From the NCBI GenBank assembly GCA_002501605.1, contig DANW01000009.1, forward strand, positions 16,634 to 48,255: DNA of 31,622 nucleotides. The letters are read 5' to 3'. A program made the translations under genes and the position numbers. This document shows positions 22,557-30,740 of this stretch, one piece after another (positions within the stretch are counted from its first letter, which is position 1; every line of letters begins with the position of its first letter). The notes under the pieces were generated by a model, which did not search any database, was not told the DNA's origin, and was given only the letters and a program-made list of their open reading frames with translations. The stretch is from Euryarchaeota archaeon UBA28. Lineage in GTDB: Archaea; Thermoplasmatota; Poseidoniia; Poseidoniales; Thalassarchaeaceae.

Positions 22557-23837
22557 CTATTTCAAACTCTCGAGTATTTCCAACTCGCCCATGTAAGGCC
22601 TGAGGACTTCCGGGACTCTGACCCTACCGTCTTCCAGCTGGTTCTGCTCCATTATGGCGACCAATGCCCTGCTCGTTGCTACTGCTGTCGAATTCAGTGT
22701 ATGGACGGATTCATTCCCCTCCTTTGTCCTAAATCTCATCCTGAGTCTATTTGCCTGATAGTCGGTACAGTTTGAGCATGAAACAACCTCTTTGTAGGAA
22801 CCGGCACCCGGTAGCCAAGCCTCAAGATCGTATTTCTTCGCCGCGACAGTCCCCATGTCTCCTGTACAGATGTTGACTACTCTGTAATGCAAGCCTAGGC
22901 TGTCCCAGAGATCTACGGCATTCTGTAGTAATTCTTCATGGTGACCCCATGAATCATCGGGATGACAGATAACTATCTGCTCAATCTTAGTGAACTGATG
23001 AACTCTCCAAATACCCCTGTCTGACAGTCCGTGAGCCCCAACTTCTCTTCGGAAACAGGGAGAAACCCCAACTAACTTGACCGGTAGCTCGTTTGGCTCG
23101 ATTACCTCATCCATCCTCATTGCTGTCAATGGATGTTCGCTGGTCGCAATGAGATAGTAGTTGTCTGGCTCGATACCGTACATAACGGTCTCGAAGTCAG
23201 ATAAATCCGTTACTCCCTCATAAGCCTCTCTGTTCATCATTAGTGGAGGTTGTACCAAGGTGTATCCCCTATCTATCAAAAAGTCGGCAGAGTACTGTTG
23301 AAGGGCCATCTCCATTCGCGCCAAATCTCCTTGCATGAAGTAGAACCTGCTCCCTGTGATTTTTGCGCCTCGTGCCTGATCAACCCATCCGTTCATCTCA
23401 ATTAGATCGTTATGATTCCTGGCTTCGAAGTCAAGCTCAGGTTTTTCTCCATGTAGACTGTGGAGAGTATTTTTCTGGTCGTCTTCACCAATCGGAACAT
23501 CAGGGTGTAGTATGTTCGGTACCTTCATCCTCAGTCTATCTCTCTTTCGAAGGCATTCCTCAGCAATCGAGCTGAGTTCCGCAATCCTTTCTCCTAAATC
23601 AGAGACTTCTGAGAGAATCTCTTCAGCTCTTGATGAATCCCCAGATTTTTTCGCCTCTGCGATGCCTTTCGCAGCCGCATTCCTCATTCTTCTTATTTGG
23701 TCCGCATCATACTGGGCCTTGCGCCATTCTTCATCCAGTCGGATTATCTCATCTATCGAATCATGGGGAATCCCTCTCCTGTCGTGATCCGCCCTAATCT
23801 GGCCCGCATTCTCACGGAACATGGCAATGTCCAGCAC
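22557..23837 (-). CDS. serS: Seryl-tRNA synthetase, ordinary type
   Basis: Charges tRNA-Ser with serine. The 426-residue class II synthetase starts with the usual LDIAMFRENAGQIRADHDRR and a long N-terminal coiled-coil arm (about residues 30-100) for the tRNA variable loop. Motif 2 is seen in SPCFRREVGAHGLSDRGIWR and motif 3 in NSTAVATSRALVAIMEQNQL. TSEHPLTA and the EVVSCSNCTDYQANR block are typical of the common bacterial/archaeal SerRS, not the rare zinc-dependent methanogen form. GTG 23837 is preferred because GAGGCGAT lies four bases upstream and the family starts with M-LDI. An ATG at 23891 overlapping the upstream stop (TGATG) would add 18 residues. Confidence 0.96.
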   Translation of the reverse strand: MLDIAMFRENAGQIRADHDRRGIPHDSIDEIIRLDEEWRKAQYDADQIRRMRNAAAKGIAEAKKSGDSSRAEEILSEVSDLGERIAELSSIAEECLRKRDRLRMKVPNILHPDVPIGEDDQKNTLHSLHGEKPELDFEARNHNDLIEMNGWVDQARGAKITGSRFYFMQGDLARMEMALQQYSADFLIDRGYTLVQPPLMMNREAYEGVTDLSDFETVMYGIEPDNYYLIATSEHPLTAMRMDEVIEPNELPVKLVGVSPCFRREVGAHGLSDRGIWRVHQFTKIEQIVICHPDDSWGHHEELLQNAVDLWDSLGLHYRVVNICTGDMGTVAAKKYDLEAWLPGAGSYKEVVSCSNCTDYQANRLRMRFRTKEGNESVHTLNSTAVATSRALVAIMEQNQLEDGRVRVPEVLRPYMGELEILESLK

Positions 23838-23841
23838 TATT

Positions 23842-23849
23842 ATCGCCTC
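23842..23849 (-). promoter_or_regulatory. Ribosome-binding site deciding the GTG start of serS
   Basis: On the minus strand GAGGCGAT is followed by AATA and GTG. It differs from the GAGGTGAT consensus of this genome by one base. Confidence 0.5.
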
Positions 23850-23890
23850 TTGCACATCACTATTGACTTTCAAGGAATCGGGAGAAATCA

Positions 23891-25132
23891 TCAGAAGAAC
23901 GTGATGTCCTGCCAAAGGTTACCTATTCCGAGAGCAAAGTATCCGGAAACCAGGTATCCTAGTATCGAACCCCCATTCAATAGTGGCAGTCCAGCTTGAG
24001 GCTTGCCCATCGCTACTTGTGTCATAAGAGCCAGATACCCCAGAAGCCCTCCTAATAATGTACCAAGGCCCACAATTAATGGATCAGAATACATCACCCC
24101 AAAAGCGCTGAAGAAGGTAATCTCGGAACCGGTCTGAGGCAAGAAAGAGACTGATGATATGACTAGCATTCCAGGAAAAATAACATCTCCGAGTCCCATG
24201 AAAAGAGCATCCCTTCCACCCTTCTTCACCTTCGCACTTTTAAGATGTGGAACAGGGTCATCCCAGTCCATCCCCCCTGATTCATAACTGGGTTCGCTCA
24301 TGACACTGTCTTCTTCATCAATGAATGAGTAATTAGCACTCTTGGGAGCTACAAGGAGAACAGGAAGCTTCAGTCCAATCATGGTATCAGCGAGCTCCAA
24401 CATGTGCTTACTGCCATTGACTGCCCAATGATCGTAAATTGCTGCTGCAATCATGAATCCAATAATCAACACTGGGACGAAAGACACTCCGATGAGAGTG
24501 ACTACTCCAGCTCCGACCATTATTCCAACCCCATTGACCACATACCACTCAGGGAAAATATGCAGAAGCCAAATAGCGCCAATTGAAAATAATAAGGTCA
24601 GGACTACGAAGAATGGAATTTCAGCAATCATGAGGTGGATGAGACCGATCCCTAAAAGAAACGCCAAAGAAATTGTCTGTTTCTCTTCTGGATATCTGTA
24701 AAGTGAGAAGAAAAGGGCTACATATGCCACTAAAATAGAAGGTACCACTGGATTGATCTCAGTTGTTCCACTGTAGATCATTCCCAATGCTACATATGGC
24801 TGAAGCGCGTAAAAGAGACTCATCCACAGCGCAAAAAGTACTATAGCTTTAATGAAGAAATCACGACCCTTCCTTGCTAGCCAAATAATAACTATTGTGA
24901 AAATACCTATCATCGCGAGCTCAAGAGCTACATATGCGCCTTTGGAAGCCCCTTCTTCGCCAAAGGCCCTTGCCTCTGGGATATTGTATAATGGCTGGAT
25001 ACTTAGGCCAATGAGAATTGTGGATAAAAACATGAAAGCCATACCAGTCATAGAAGCCCATTGATCTTTCATTGCGGCTAGCACACCGCCTCCGCCCTCT
25101 GCACTCATGCATGCACGAACTTCAAGGGCCAT
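23891..25132 (-). CDS. Presenilin-like A22 intramembrane aspartyl protease
   Basis: A polytopic membrane protein of about 413 residues with the two catalytic signatures of presenilin/signal-peptide-peptidase homologs. These are Y233-D234 in AAAIYDHWAVNGSKHMLELA and G-x-G-D (G313-L314-G315-D316) in FMGLGDVIFPGML. Instead of the classical PAL motif it has GKPQAGLPLLNGGSILGYLV, a GLPLL variant seen in archaeal homologs. Such enzymes cut transmembrane helices, for instance remnant signal peptides. The loop between the two catalytic helices is long (about 60 hydrophilic residues) and acidic. The start is uncertain: ATG 25132 has AGGTGAT directly abutting it, with no spacer; ATG 25108 or 25072 are alternatives that keep all helices. 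Confidence 0.9.
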   Translation of the reverse strand: MALEVRACMSAEGGGGVLAAMKDQWASMTGMAFMFLSTILIGLSIQPLYNIPEARAFGEEGASKGAYVALELAMIGIFTIVIIWLARKGRDFFIKAIVLFALWMSLFYALQPYVALGMIYSGTTEINPVVPSILVAYVALFFSLYRYPEEKQTISLAFLLGIGLIHLMIAEIPFFVVLTLLFSIGAIWLLHIFPEWYVVNGVGIMVGAGVVTLIGVSFVPVLIIGFMIAAAIYDHWAVNGSKHMLELADTMIGLKLPVLLVAPKSANYSFIDEEDSVMSEPSYESGGMDWDDPVPHLKSAKVKKGGRDALFMGLGDVIFPGMLVISSVSFLPQTGSEITFFSAFGVMYSDPLIVGLGTLLGGLLGYLALMTQVAMGKPQAGLPLLNGGSILGYLVSGYFALGIGNLWQDITFF

Positions 25133-25182
25133 ATCACCTTGACCCGTTCGCGCCCACCACCAAATGGCGCAGGACAAACCCG

Positions 25183-26400
25183 ATGTCTGGTCGTTTGTGG
25201 TTCGAAGAAAGGGCAAATATGGGCATTAAGTTGGGGTTGGAAAACTGCGAAGGTATTCTTTCAAGACTTGGCAACCCTCAGTCTTCATTTCCATCCATAC
25301 ACGTGGCTGGTACAAATGGAAAAGGGTCCCTATGTGCTCAGCTATCCGCAGCATCCTCTGCCAATGGGTTAAAGACAGGATTATTCACATCTCCACATCT
25401 AGTCACGGTTGAAGAGAGAATAAGGATAGATGGAGTTCCTATTGAATCACACCATTTTGATGAGGCATTAAGTAAAGTAATGGTTGCATCGGAGGAGAAT
25501 CCCTCGATATCCCCGACCTTTTTCGAGACAACTTTTCTTGTTGCAATGGTAATATTCAGAGATCTTGGCGTGGAGAGGGCGATTATCGAGACTGGCATGG
25601 GAGGAAGAATGGATGCGACTATACTTGTGGAGGCTGATATGGCCATCCTCACTACAATCTCGATGGACCACTCTGAATATCTTGGCGACACAATTACCAA
25701 AATAGCCAAAGAGAAGGTAGCGATTCACAGGCCAGGTAATCCATTTATTGCCATTAAGCCCAAAGAATTAGAACTTCAGAGACTAATAGAAGACAGGGTT
25801 GGAGCTGACCTTTCTTGGGCAATAATGCCCAATGAATTGAGTATTTGGGAGTCTTATTCTGTAATCACCTCAATGGTGCGTGATCATTTTGACTGGAAAA
25901 AGGATCCCTTTGACTGTATTTGGCCCGGGAGATCTCCAGGATTTGGGTCTTCTTGGTTCAATGAAGTAGATTTGAAATTCAGTGCTGCTCATAATCCCGA
26001 GAGTATGAAAAACGACCTAAGAGAGACACAAGACGTGGATGTAATCCTTATTGCGATGATTGAGAAGGAAGAGGTTTATGAGACCATGAGGGCCCTCTCA
26101 GAAGAGATATCGAAAAGAATGAAGCCACCGAAGATAATTATTACAGAGATTAAGTCAGGAAGGAAACCATCCTTATCTCCAGAAATTCTTACGGAAATAA
26201 TACACTCAGTTAGTCCTATACTTTTGACCATCATCCCGATTACAGACCTAACATCAGCATTTGAAGAGAGCTTCAGACTGGCAGTTAAAGAAGGAGGGAG
26301 AATAATGGTTACTGGAAGCATATATCTACTTGGAGAAATAATTTCTAAAGTAGTCTCAGATAGGGGATTGGATCTAAGAAAAGTAATGACAATTCACTAA
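25183..26400 (+). CDS. folC: Folylpolyglutamate synthase / dihydrofolate synthase family
   Basis: A Mur-ligase-superfamily enzyme that adds glutamate to folates (or forms dihydrofolate). The 405-residue product begins near the expected ERANMGIKLGLENCEGILSR. It has the P-loop VAGTNGKGSL (41-50), FTSPHLVTVEERIRIDG, ETGMGGRMDAT, and TISMDHSEYLGDTITKIAKE plus KVAIH. The C-terminal domain ends with the usual GGRIMVTGSIYLLGEI. ATG 25183 is chosen from homology; longer frames up to 25072 are open but run into the divergent protease gene. No strong ribosome-binding site is seen. Only 50 bases separate it from the divergent start at 25132, so the two may share control elements. Confidence 0.92.
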   Translation: MSGRLWFEERANMGIKLGLENCEGILSRLGNPQSSFPSIHVAGTNGKGSLCAQLSAASSANGLKTGLFTSPHLVTVEERIRIDGVPIESHHFDEALSKVMVASEENPSISPTFFETTFLVAMVIFRDLGVERAIIETGMGGRMDATILVEADMAILTTISMDHSEYLGDTITKIAKEKVAIHRPGNPFIAIKPKELELQRLIEDRVGADLSWAIMPNELSIWESYSVITSMVRDHFDWKKDPFDCIWPGRSPGFGSSWFNEVDLKFSAAHNPESMKNDLRETQDVDVILIAMIEKEEVYETMRALSEEISKRMKPPKIIITEIKSGRKPSLSPEILTEIIHSVSPILLTIIPITDLTSAFEESFRLAVKEGGRIMVTGSIYLLGEIISKVVSDRGLDLRKVMTIH

Positions 26401-26410
26401 GAAGCCAAGT

Positions 26411-26758
26411 ATGATGACCTCTCCTCGTAACCCATCGATGTCAGCTGAGAGCCAGCCCAAGCCGGAAATAAAAGTCGTAGTGGAATCCCGGGATACTGCT
26501 TCGAAGGTGATTTTGATCTCTTTAGTTATAGTCCTCTCGGGAGTATTATTGGCGCTATTGACTACCGATGCCGGAGAGAGTATTTTGAATCCCGTTTCTG
26601 GTAATTCGGGGAACTGTGGTGATGGTGTTGACAATGACAATGGCGGACAAGCTGATCATGATGACCCAGATTGTTACAACAATCCAGAACTTTGGGAGGG
26701 CTACGATGAAAATAGAACCGAGGCGAACCGAGATAACGACCCCCCCGGTGGGAGATAG
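26411..26758 (+). CDS. Small single-pass membrane protein with Cys-bounded Asp/Asn motif
   Basis: I do not recognise a family. The 115-residue product has a polar N-terminus of about 35 residues and one hydrophobic helix (VILISLVIVLSGVLLALLTT, about 38-57). An exposed segment then contains NCGDGVDNDNGGQADHDDPD followed by Cys. That Cys-flanked Asp/Asn/Gly run resembles the C-x-DG-x-DND-x-DG-x2-D-x2-DP-x-C motif common on secreted proteins, probably calcium-binding and disulfide-closed. The end is acidic with prolines and glycines. It lies 10 bases after folC and 10 bases before the deaminase gene, whose ribosome-binding site overlaps its TAG. ATG 26411, 26414 and 26441 are all possible starts. 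A surface-exposed anchored role is inference. Confidence 0.72.
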   Translation: MMTSPRNPSMSAESQPKPEIKVVVESRDTASKVILISLVIVLSGVLLALLTTDAGESILNPVSGNSGNCGDGVDNDNGGQADHDDPDCYNNPELWEGYDENRTEANRDNDPPGGR

Positions 26759-26765
26759 AGGTGAT
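26758..26765 (+). promoter_or_regulatory. Ribosome-binding site deciding the deaminase start
   Basis: A perfect GAGGTGAT ends three bases before ATG 26769 and shares its first base with the preceding stop codon. It excludes a 51-residue upstream extension of the frame. Confidence 0.65.
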
Positions 26766-26768
26766 GAC

Positions 26769-27206
26769 ATGGGTGACAAGTGGGACAAGAGGTTCTTGGA
26801 ATTAGCAAAACACATCTCATTGTGGAGTAAGGACCCATCCACAAAGGTCGGCTGTGTGGTAGTTGGTGAAGATAGAGAGATTAGGTCAACTGGGTTCAAT
26901 GGATTCCCAAGAGGAATTGAGGATGACCATGGAAGGCTTTCAGATAGGGCTCAGAAGTATCCTTTGATTTGTCATGCCGAAGAAAATGCAATCATGCATG
27001 CCGCGAGAGTTGGCGTTTCCCTCAAGGGAAATACAGCCTATGTTACTTGGCCACCCTGTTCCAGATGCACTAGATCTCTTATCCAAGCGGGAATAGAAGA
27101 GGTCGTTTTCCCGAAGGATCTGGAAATACCAGATAGGTGGCAGGAGGATTTTGCAATCGCCATGTCAATGATGTCAGAAGCTCAGGTGAGTGTTAGGCAA
27201 GTTTAG
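26769..27206 (+). CDS. dCMP deaminase family zinc enzyme
   Basis: A 145-residue cytidine/deoxycytidylate deaminase fold protein. The zinc site and catalytic acid are intact: H69-A70-E71 in ICHAEENAIMHAAR and C97-x2-C100 in TWPPCSRCTRSLIQAGIEEV. The N-terminus WDKRFLELAKHISLWSKDPS followed by TKVGCVVVG is typical of dCMP deaminases (ComEB and phage types). The expected reaction is dCMP to dUMP for thymidylate synthesis, though other deaminated substrates are possible in this family. The frame remains open upstream to 26616, but that part reads through the preceding gene in another frame and has no ribosome-binding site. Its 3' end overlaps the convergent kinase gene by 14 bases. Confidence 0.9.
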   Translation: MGDKWDKRFLELAKHISLWSKDPSTKVGCVVVGEDREIRSTGFNGFPRGIEDDHGRLSDRAQKYPLICHAEENAIMHAARVGVSLKGNTAYVTWPPCSRCTRSLIQAGIEEVVFPKDLEIPDRWQEDFAIAMSMMSEAQVSVRQV

Positions 27207-27744
27207 TTAGTGTAGGCCAGAGGTCTTCCAAATCAGAGTATAACTCTTCAATCCCCGCTTCGTTGATTATCACCAAATCAGACAAAGCGGCAGTAGCATT
27301 GAGGGCTTGTCCGGCCTCATCAGAGGCAACTTCCTCCGCTTCCTCCTGAGCAAGGAATCTCTCCTTCTCTGTCGGGTCGCCTATCCTGCCTCTATCTTGT
27401 GATCTCTTCCATCTAGAATCAAGGCCTGCCCTGATCTCAATCAGAACAAAATCGCTTCTCTTTCTAAGTGCCTCAACTTCACCAGGAGTCCTAATTGAGT
27501 CAATCACTGCATCTTCGCCATTCAATGACTCTAGTAGCATCTCTGCGAGAATACCTGCCCCGCCTCTTCTACGAAGCTCCCTTCCACCCTCAATCAGTGA
27601 GTCCCTACTTTCCTCTATTCCTTGCTCTGATAGCCATGATCTGATAGAATCGGAACATGAGGTAGTCTTCACTCCCTTAGAGGAAAACCAATTGACTACG
27701 GTAGTTTTCCCAGAAGCATTCCGACCAGTCAACCCCACAAGCAT
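27193..27744 (-). CDS. P-loop kinase-like protein (UPF0200 / NMP-kinase type)
   Basis: A 183-residue P-loop protein: Walker A GLTGRNASGKTTVVNWF at 4-20, with K13. The middle and end (AVIDSIRTPGEVEALRKRSD, FVLIEIRAG, RWKRSQDRGRIGDP, VIINEAGIEELYSDL) match the archaeal UPF0200 family, which is related to dephospho-CoA and nucleotide kinases. The actual substrate is unknown. Similar P-loop domains occur fused to dCMP deaminases (yeast Dcd1 and some bacterial deaminases), and here the neighbour, convergent with a 14-base overlap, is such a deaminase. No ribosome-binding site is visible before ATG 27744. It lies 33 bases downstream of the lhr stop on the same strand. Confidence 0.82.
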   Translation of the reverse strand: MLVGLTGRNASGKTTVVNWFSSKGVKTTSCSDSIRSWLSEQGIEESRDSLIEGGRELRRRGGAGILAEMLLESLNGEDAVIDSIRTPGEVEALRKRSDFVLIEIRAGLDSRWKRSQDRGRIGDPTEKERFLAQEEAEEVASDEAGQALNATAALSDLVIINEAGIEELYSDLEDLWPTLTKLA

Positions 27745-27777
27745 GGCGGTGGGAAGGCGTACGGGAAATAGGGCTTT

Positions 27778-30729
27778 CTAGCGCCAGAATGGACGAGTCC
27801 TAGCATATTGTAATTCAGAGTTATGTATGGACCTGAGCAATCTTACCCTATCACCAGGGGGCCCTCTTAGGATTCTAGTTGCTGTATCCTCTCCAACTCC
27901 TCTGCCCATCAAGCAAAGAATAGCATCCTGACCATGTGTCCTCACAAGCTCTGCATTCCTCTGAATTCTTCCTGCGATCTTCTCGTCCGAGCTTCTAATC
28001 CTCTCTAAAAGAGACTTTTCTAGTCTTTCCGGAGCACACGCCTGCATAGTCCCCCCGCAACCCAAACAAGGAGATATCCGGACCAATCTTTCTACCCGTC
28101 TCCTCGTTTTACTTTCACAATTCAAGCAAATTAGAACCGCTCGTTCATTGAGGAGGCGTGTCTCCAGCCTCTCTCTAATTTCGATATCGCTCCATGCTGG
28201 AAGTAACAAATCCATCTCAGCTCTTGGTGATCTTCCAAGCCTCCCGGGGGCAGTAATATGGACCTCTACACTCCCATTACTTATCTGTCGAAGTAGGTCC
28301 TGCGTCCCTTCGATATCCATCCTCTCATGGAAAAGCTTCTCGAGAGACTCTTCGATTACTGGGGTTCCTCTGTATCTCTGCATCAAACCCTCTAGGTTGA
28401 CCTTCCTAGGGTCCGTGCCTTTCTGAAGAATCCCCATCTTCCTAGCAACCTGAACCACTCTCCATCTGATAGCTCTACCATTAGGGATAGTCATCCACAT
28501 AATGGAAGGAATCGATGAAGCCGGGGTTTCATTGAGTAGTTTCACGACATCACCGGCAGACAATGAGGGAACCTGTAGTGAGATCCTGTATGGATCAATG
28601 GTTGACCTTCCCATCTTCCCGTCCTTCAAGGATCCCATTGCCTGAAGAAGATGTCCGAGTGTCTCATTTACTCTAGATCCCCTGCAAGTATTCACAATTA
28701 TGGCCCCATCACTTTCTGAAACTGTAATAGTGTTCTCATCTGGGATTACGCCAGATGCATCGTAATGTTCGGTGACGGTATTGATGAGATGATTACGCGC
28801 ATCCTCAGATAATGGATACTCATCGAGATCCCGAGCTTCACCATTCGAAGCACCGATGGCAATAGCAACAGATCTTCTGAGCATACCGACCTCCATAGCA
28901 ACTTCAATCGGGACCGGAGGTAACTCCCCAGACCATACAGGGACTTCGCCCGAATCATTGATTGGAATAACTAGAATTTCTTCTTGATCCGGGTCAGCAT
29001 CGACAATTTGCCAGGTTCTCCCAGCCATTACGAAAGCTCTATTGCCACTTTTTCCGTCCTCTTCTCCCCCCAGAGAAAGAACAAATGCCTCGTCTACAGA
29101 CCCTAGGACACTCCTGCCGACCGCGTCTCTCACTCTGTAAGATAACTCGTCTGGAATCATTGAGATATGGTCAATCCTATTTCTGCCCAGTCTAGCCGAA
29201 GGAGAGAACCACCCCTCTTTCAGTTTGTCTGGAAGTCCTGATACCAACTGTTCCCTCCATCTTATCTTCTTCGAATCATCAATCTCCTGATCCCATGATG
29301 GCCTCTCAAGAGGAGCATCTCCTTCTGTAATACCTGCCAATTTAGACCAAAGCTTTGGTGACCAAGAGGTAACGTCAGAATCATTGGGGTCTTCAACGAA
29401 ATTTATCATCCATCTATCGCTGAGTACTCTGAGTAGGGAGATGGTATCCTCCCTATTCCACTTATTGAATATTGAACACCTCGCTATTATGTTGGTGGCT
29501 AAGTCAATTGGAACTACCCCCCTCTCGATTGACATCTGCATAAATTGGTTTGCAGCAACGATTCCTGGATTAGTGCGCCATTCAACCCCCTCTAATTCTC
29601 CTGACATTGCCTTTCGGGCAATAACCGCACCTTCGGCAACCTCGTCGGTCTCCCATGCCAGCAATTCCCCCCTTCCGGTACCTCCGATGTTATGTTCTGC
29701 CCTGCCCATTCTCTGGAGAAGTCGATCAACCGCTCTGGGACTCTGAATTTGATGGACTCTTTTGATTGAACCTATGTCTATTCCAAGCTCAAGGCTACTA
29801 GTACATACTATGGCATGCAAATCTCCATTTCGCAGGCTTTCTTCCATTTTCACCCTAGTCTCAGCGGCTAGACTTCCATGGTGGACGCCCAGTTTTAAAT
29901 CCGGATTAATCCCCTGTAATCGCTGGGAAACTGATTCTGCAGCATTACGTGAGTTAACGAAAACCAATGCCGGATAGCTCTCAAAGAGAGATTTTGCAAG
30001 TCTCCTATGAGTCGCAACTGAATGGGGCGAACTTGACCAAATTATTGACGTAGCTTCATCTGATGTGTCCGGCATTTCTCTGTGGACCAGAACTTCGGTA
30101 GATCTCGGAGAGGGGCCAACAATTGCGATAGCATCTCTCGATAGCCATCTAGCTGTTTCATCAGGATTTCCAACTGTGGCAGAAAGGCCGATTCGCTGGA
30201 ACCCATTCGGGCAATATTCATTGATTCTTTCCAGAGCAATCAATAATTGTGCGCCTCTTTCCGATGAGGCTAGGTCATGTACTTCATCTAATACCACCGC
30301 CTTAATTCCGGATAAATGTCCCCTCAGCCTACTTCCGAGGAGCATTATTTGTGCAGTCTCAGGAGTTGTGATCAGTAGGTTTGGGGGATTTTTCGACTGC
30401 TTCGTCCTCTCTCTCTGTGAAGTATCGCCATGCCTCAGCCCAACAGTTATGCCCAAGGGTTCTAGCATTTCAGCCAGTCTCCTGTCAATATCCCTGTTTA
30501 GTGCTCTTAGAGGAGTGATATAGAGTATCGATAGCCCATCCCAATTCTCTGAGATAAATCTGGATGCCAAAGGAAGGATTGCAGCCTCAGTTTTTCCACT
30601 TCCAGTGGGTGAGACCAGAACTCTATCAAATCCAGACATCAGGTCTTTCATGGATGAGCTCTGTATCGAAGATAGTATCCACTTTCTACTATCGATAAGT
30701 CCTTTGACCTCAGGATGAAGAATGGTCAT
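27778..30729 (-). CDS. lhr: Lhr-family superfamily 2 DNA helicase
   Basis: Large helicase-related protein, a 3'-5' SF2 helicase for DNA repair or recombination intermediates. Motifs in the 983 residues are SPTGSGKT (40-47), TPLRALNRD (72-80), DEVH (148-151), SAT (183-185) and QRMGRAEH (339-346, the Lhr form of motif VI). The Lhr winged-helix/core region follows, including NPGIVAANQFMQMS and later RYRGTPVIEESLEKLFHERM. Near the end is a four-cysteine site, C868-x2-C871 and C888-x2-C891, which looks like a zinc ribbon. The last 40 residues (GRGVGEDTATRILRG) resemble the C-terminal helical element of archaeal Lhr proteins. The start at ATG 30729 lies 11 bases after the PLC-like gene, suggesting joint transcription. 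Confidence 0.94.
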   Translation of the reverse strand: MTILHPEVKGLIDSRKWILSSIQSSSMKDLMSGFDRVLVSPTGSGKTEAAILPLASRFISENWDGLSILYITPLRALNRDIDRRLAEMLEPLGITVGLRHGDTSQRERTKQSKNPPNLLITTPETAQIMLLGSRLRGHLSGIKAVVLDEVHDLASSERGAQLLIALERINEYCPNGFQRIGLSATVGNPDETARWLSRDAIAIVGPSPRSTEVLVHREMPDTSDEATSIIWSSSPHSVATHRRLAKSLFESYPALVFVNSRNAAESVSQRLQGINPDLKLGVHHGSLAAETRVKMEESLRNGDLHAIVCTSSLELGIDIGSIKRVHQIQSPRAVDRLLQRMGRAEHNIGGTGRGELLAWETDEVAEGAVIARKAMSGELEGVEWRTNPGIVAANQFMQMSIERGVVPIDLATNIIARCSIFNKWNREDTISLLRVLSDRWMINFVEDPNDSDVTSWSPKLWSKLAGITEGDAPLERPSWDQEIDDSKKIRWREQLVSGLPDKLKEGWFSPSARLGRNRIDHISMIPDELSYRVRDAVGRSVLGSVDEAFVLSLGGEEDGKSGNRAFVMAGRTWQIVDADPDQEEILVIPINDSGEVPVWSGELPPVPIEVAMEVGMLRRSVAIAIGASNGEARDLDEYPLSEDARNHLINTVTEHYDASGVIPDENTITVSESDGAIIVNTCRGSRVNETLGHLLQAMGSLKDGKMGRSTIDPYRISLQVPSLSAGDVVKLLNETPASSIPSIMWMTIPNGRAIRWRVVQVARKMGILQKGTDPRKVNLEGLMQRYRGTPVIEESLEKLFHERMDIEGTQDLLRQISNGSVEVHITAPGRLGRSPRAEMDLLLPAWSDIEIRERLETRLLNERAVLICLNCESKTRRRVERLVRISPCLGCGGTMQACAPERLEKSLLERIRSSDEKIAGRIQRNAELVRTHGQDAILCLMGRGVGEDTATRILRGPPGDRVRLLRSIHNSELQYARTRPFWR

Positions 30730-30740
30730 GGTGCTCCCAA

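Noticed and set aside
26616..26768. N-terminal extension of the deaminase (51 residues, Met/Thr-rich)
   Set aside because: It is the preceding gene read in another frame; a perfect ribosome-binding site marks ATG 26769.
27745..27777. Possible TATA element (CTATTT) before the P-loop kinase gene
   Set aside because: Short, not strongly AT-rich, and the gene may simply be transcribed with lhr.
30065..30523. Plus-strand frame of 152 residues inside lhr
   Set aside because: Lies opposite helicase motifs of lhr; composition is Ser/Leu/Pro-rich as expected for a shadow frame.
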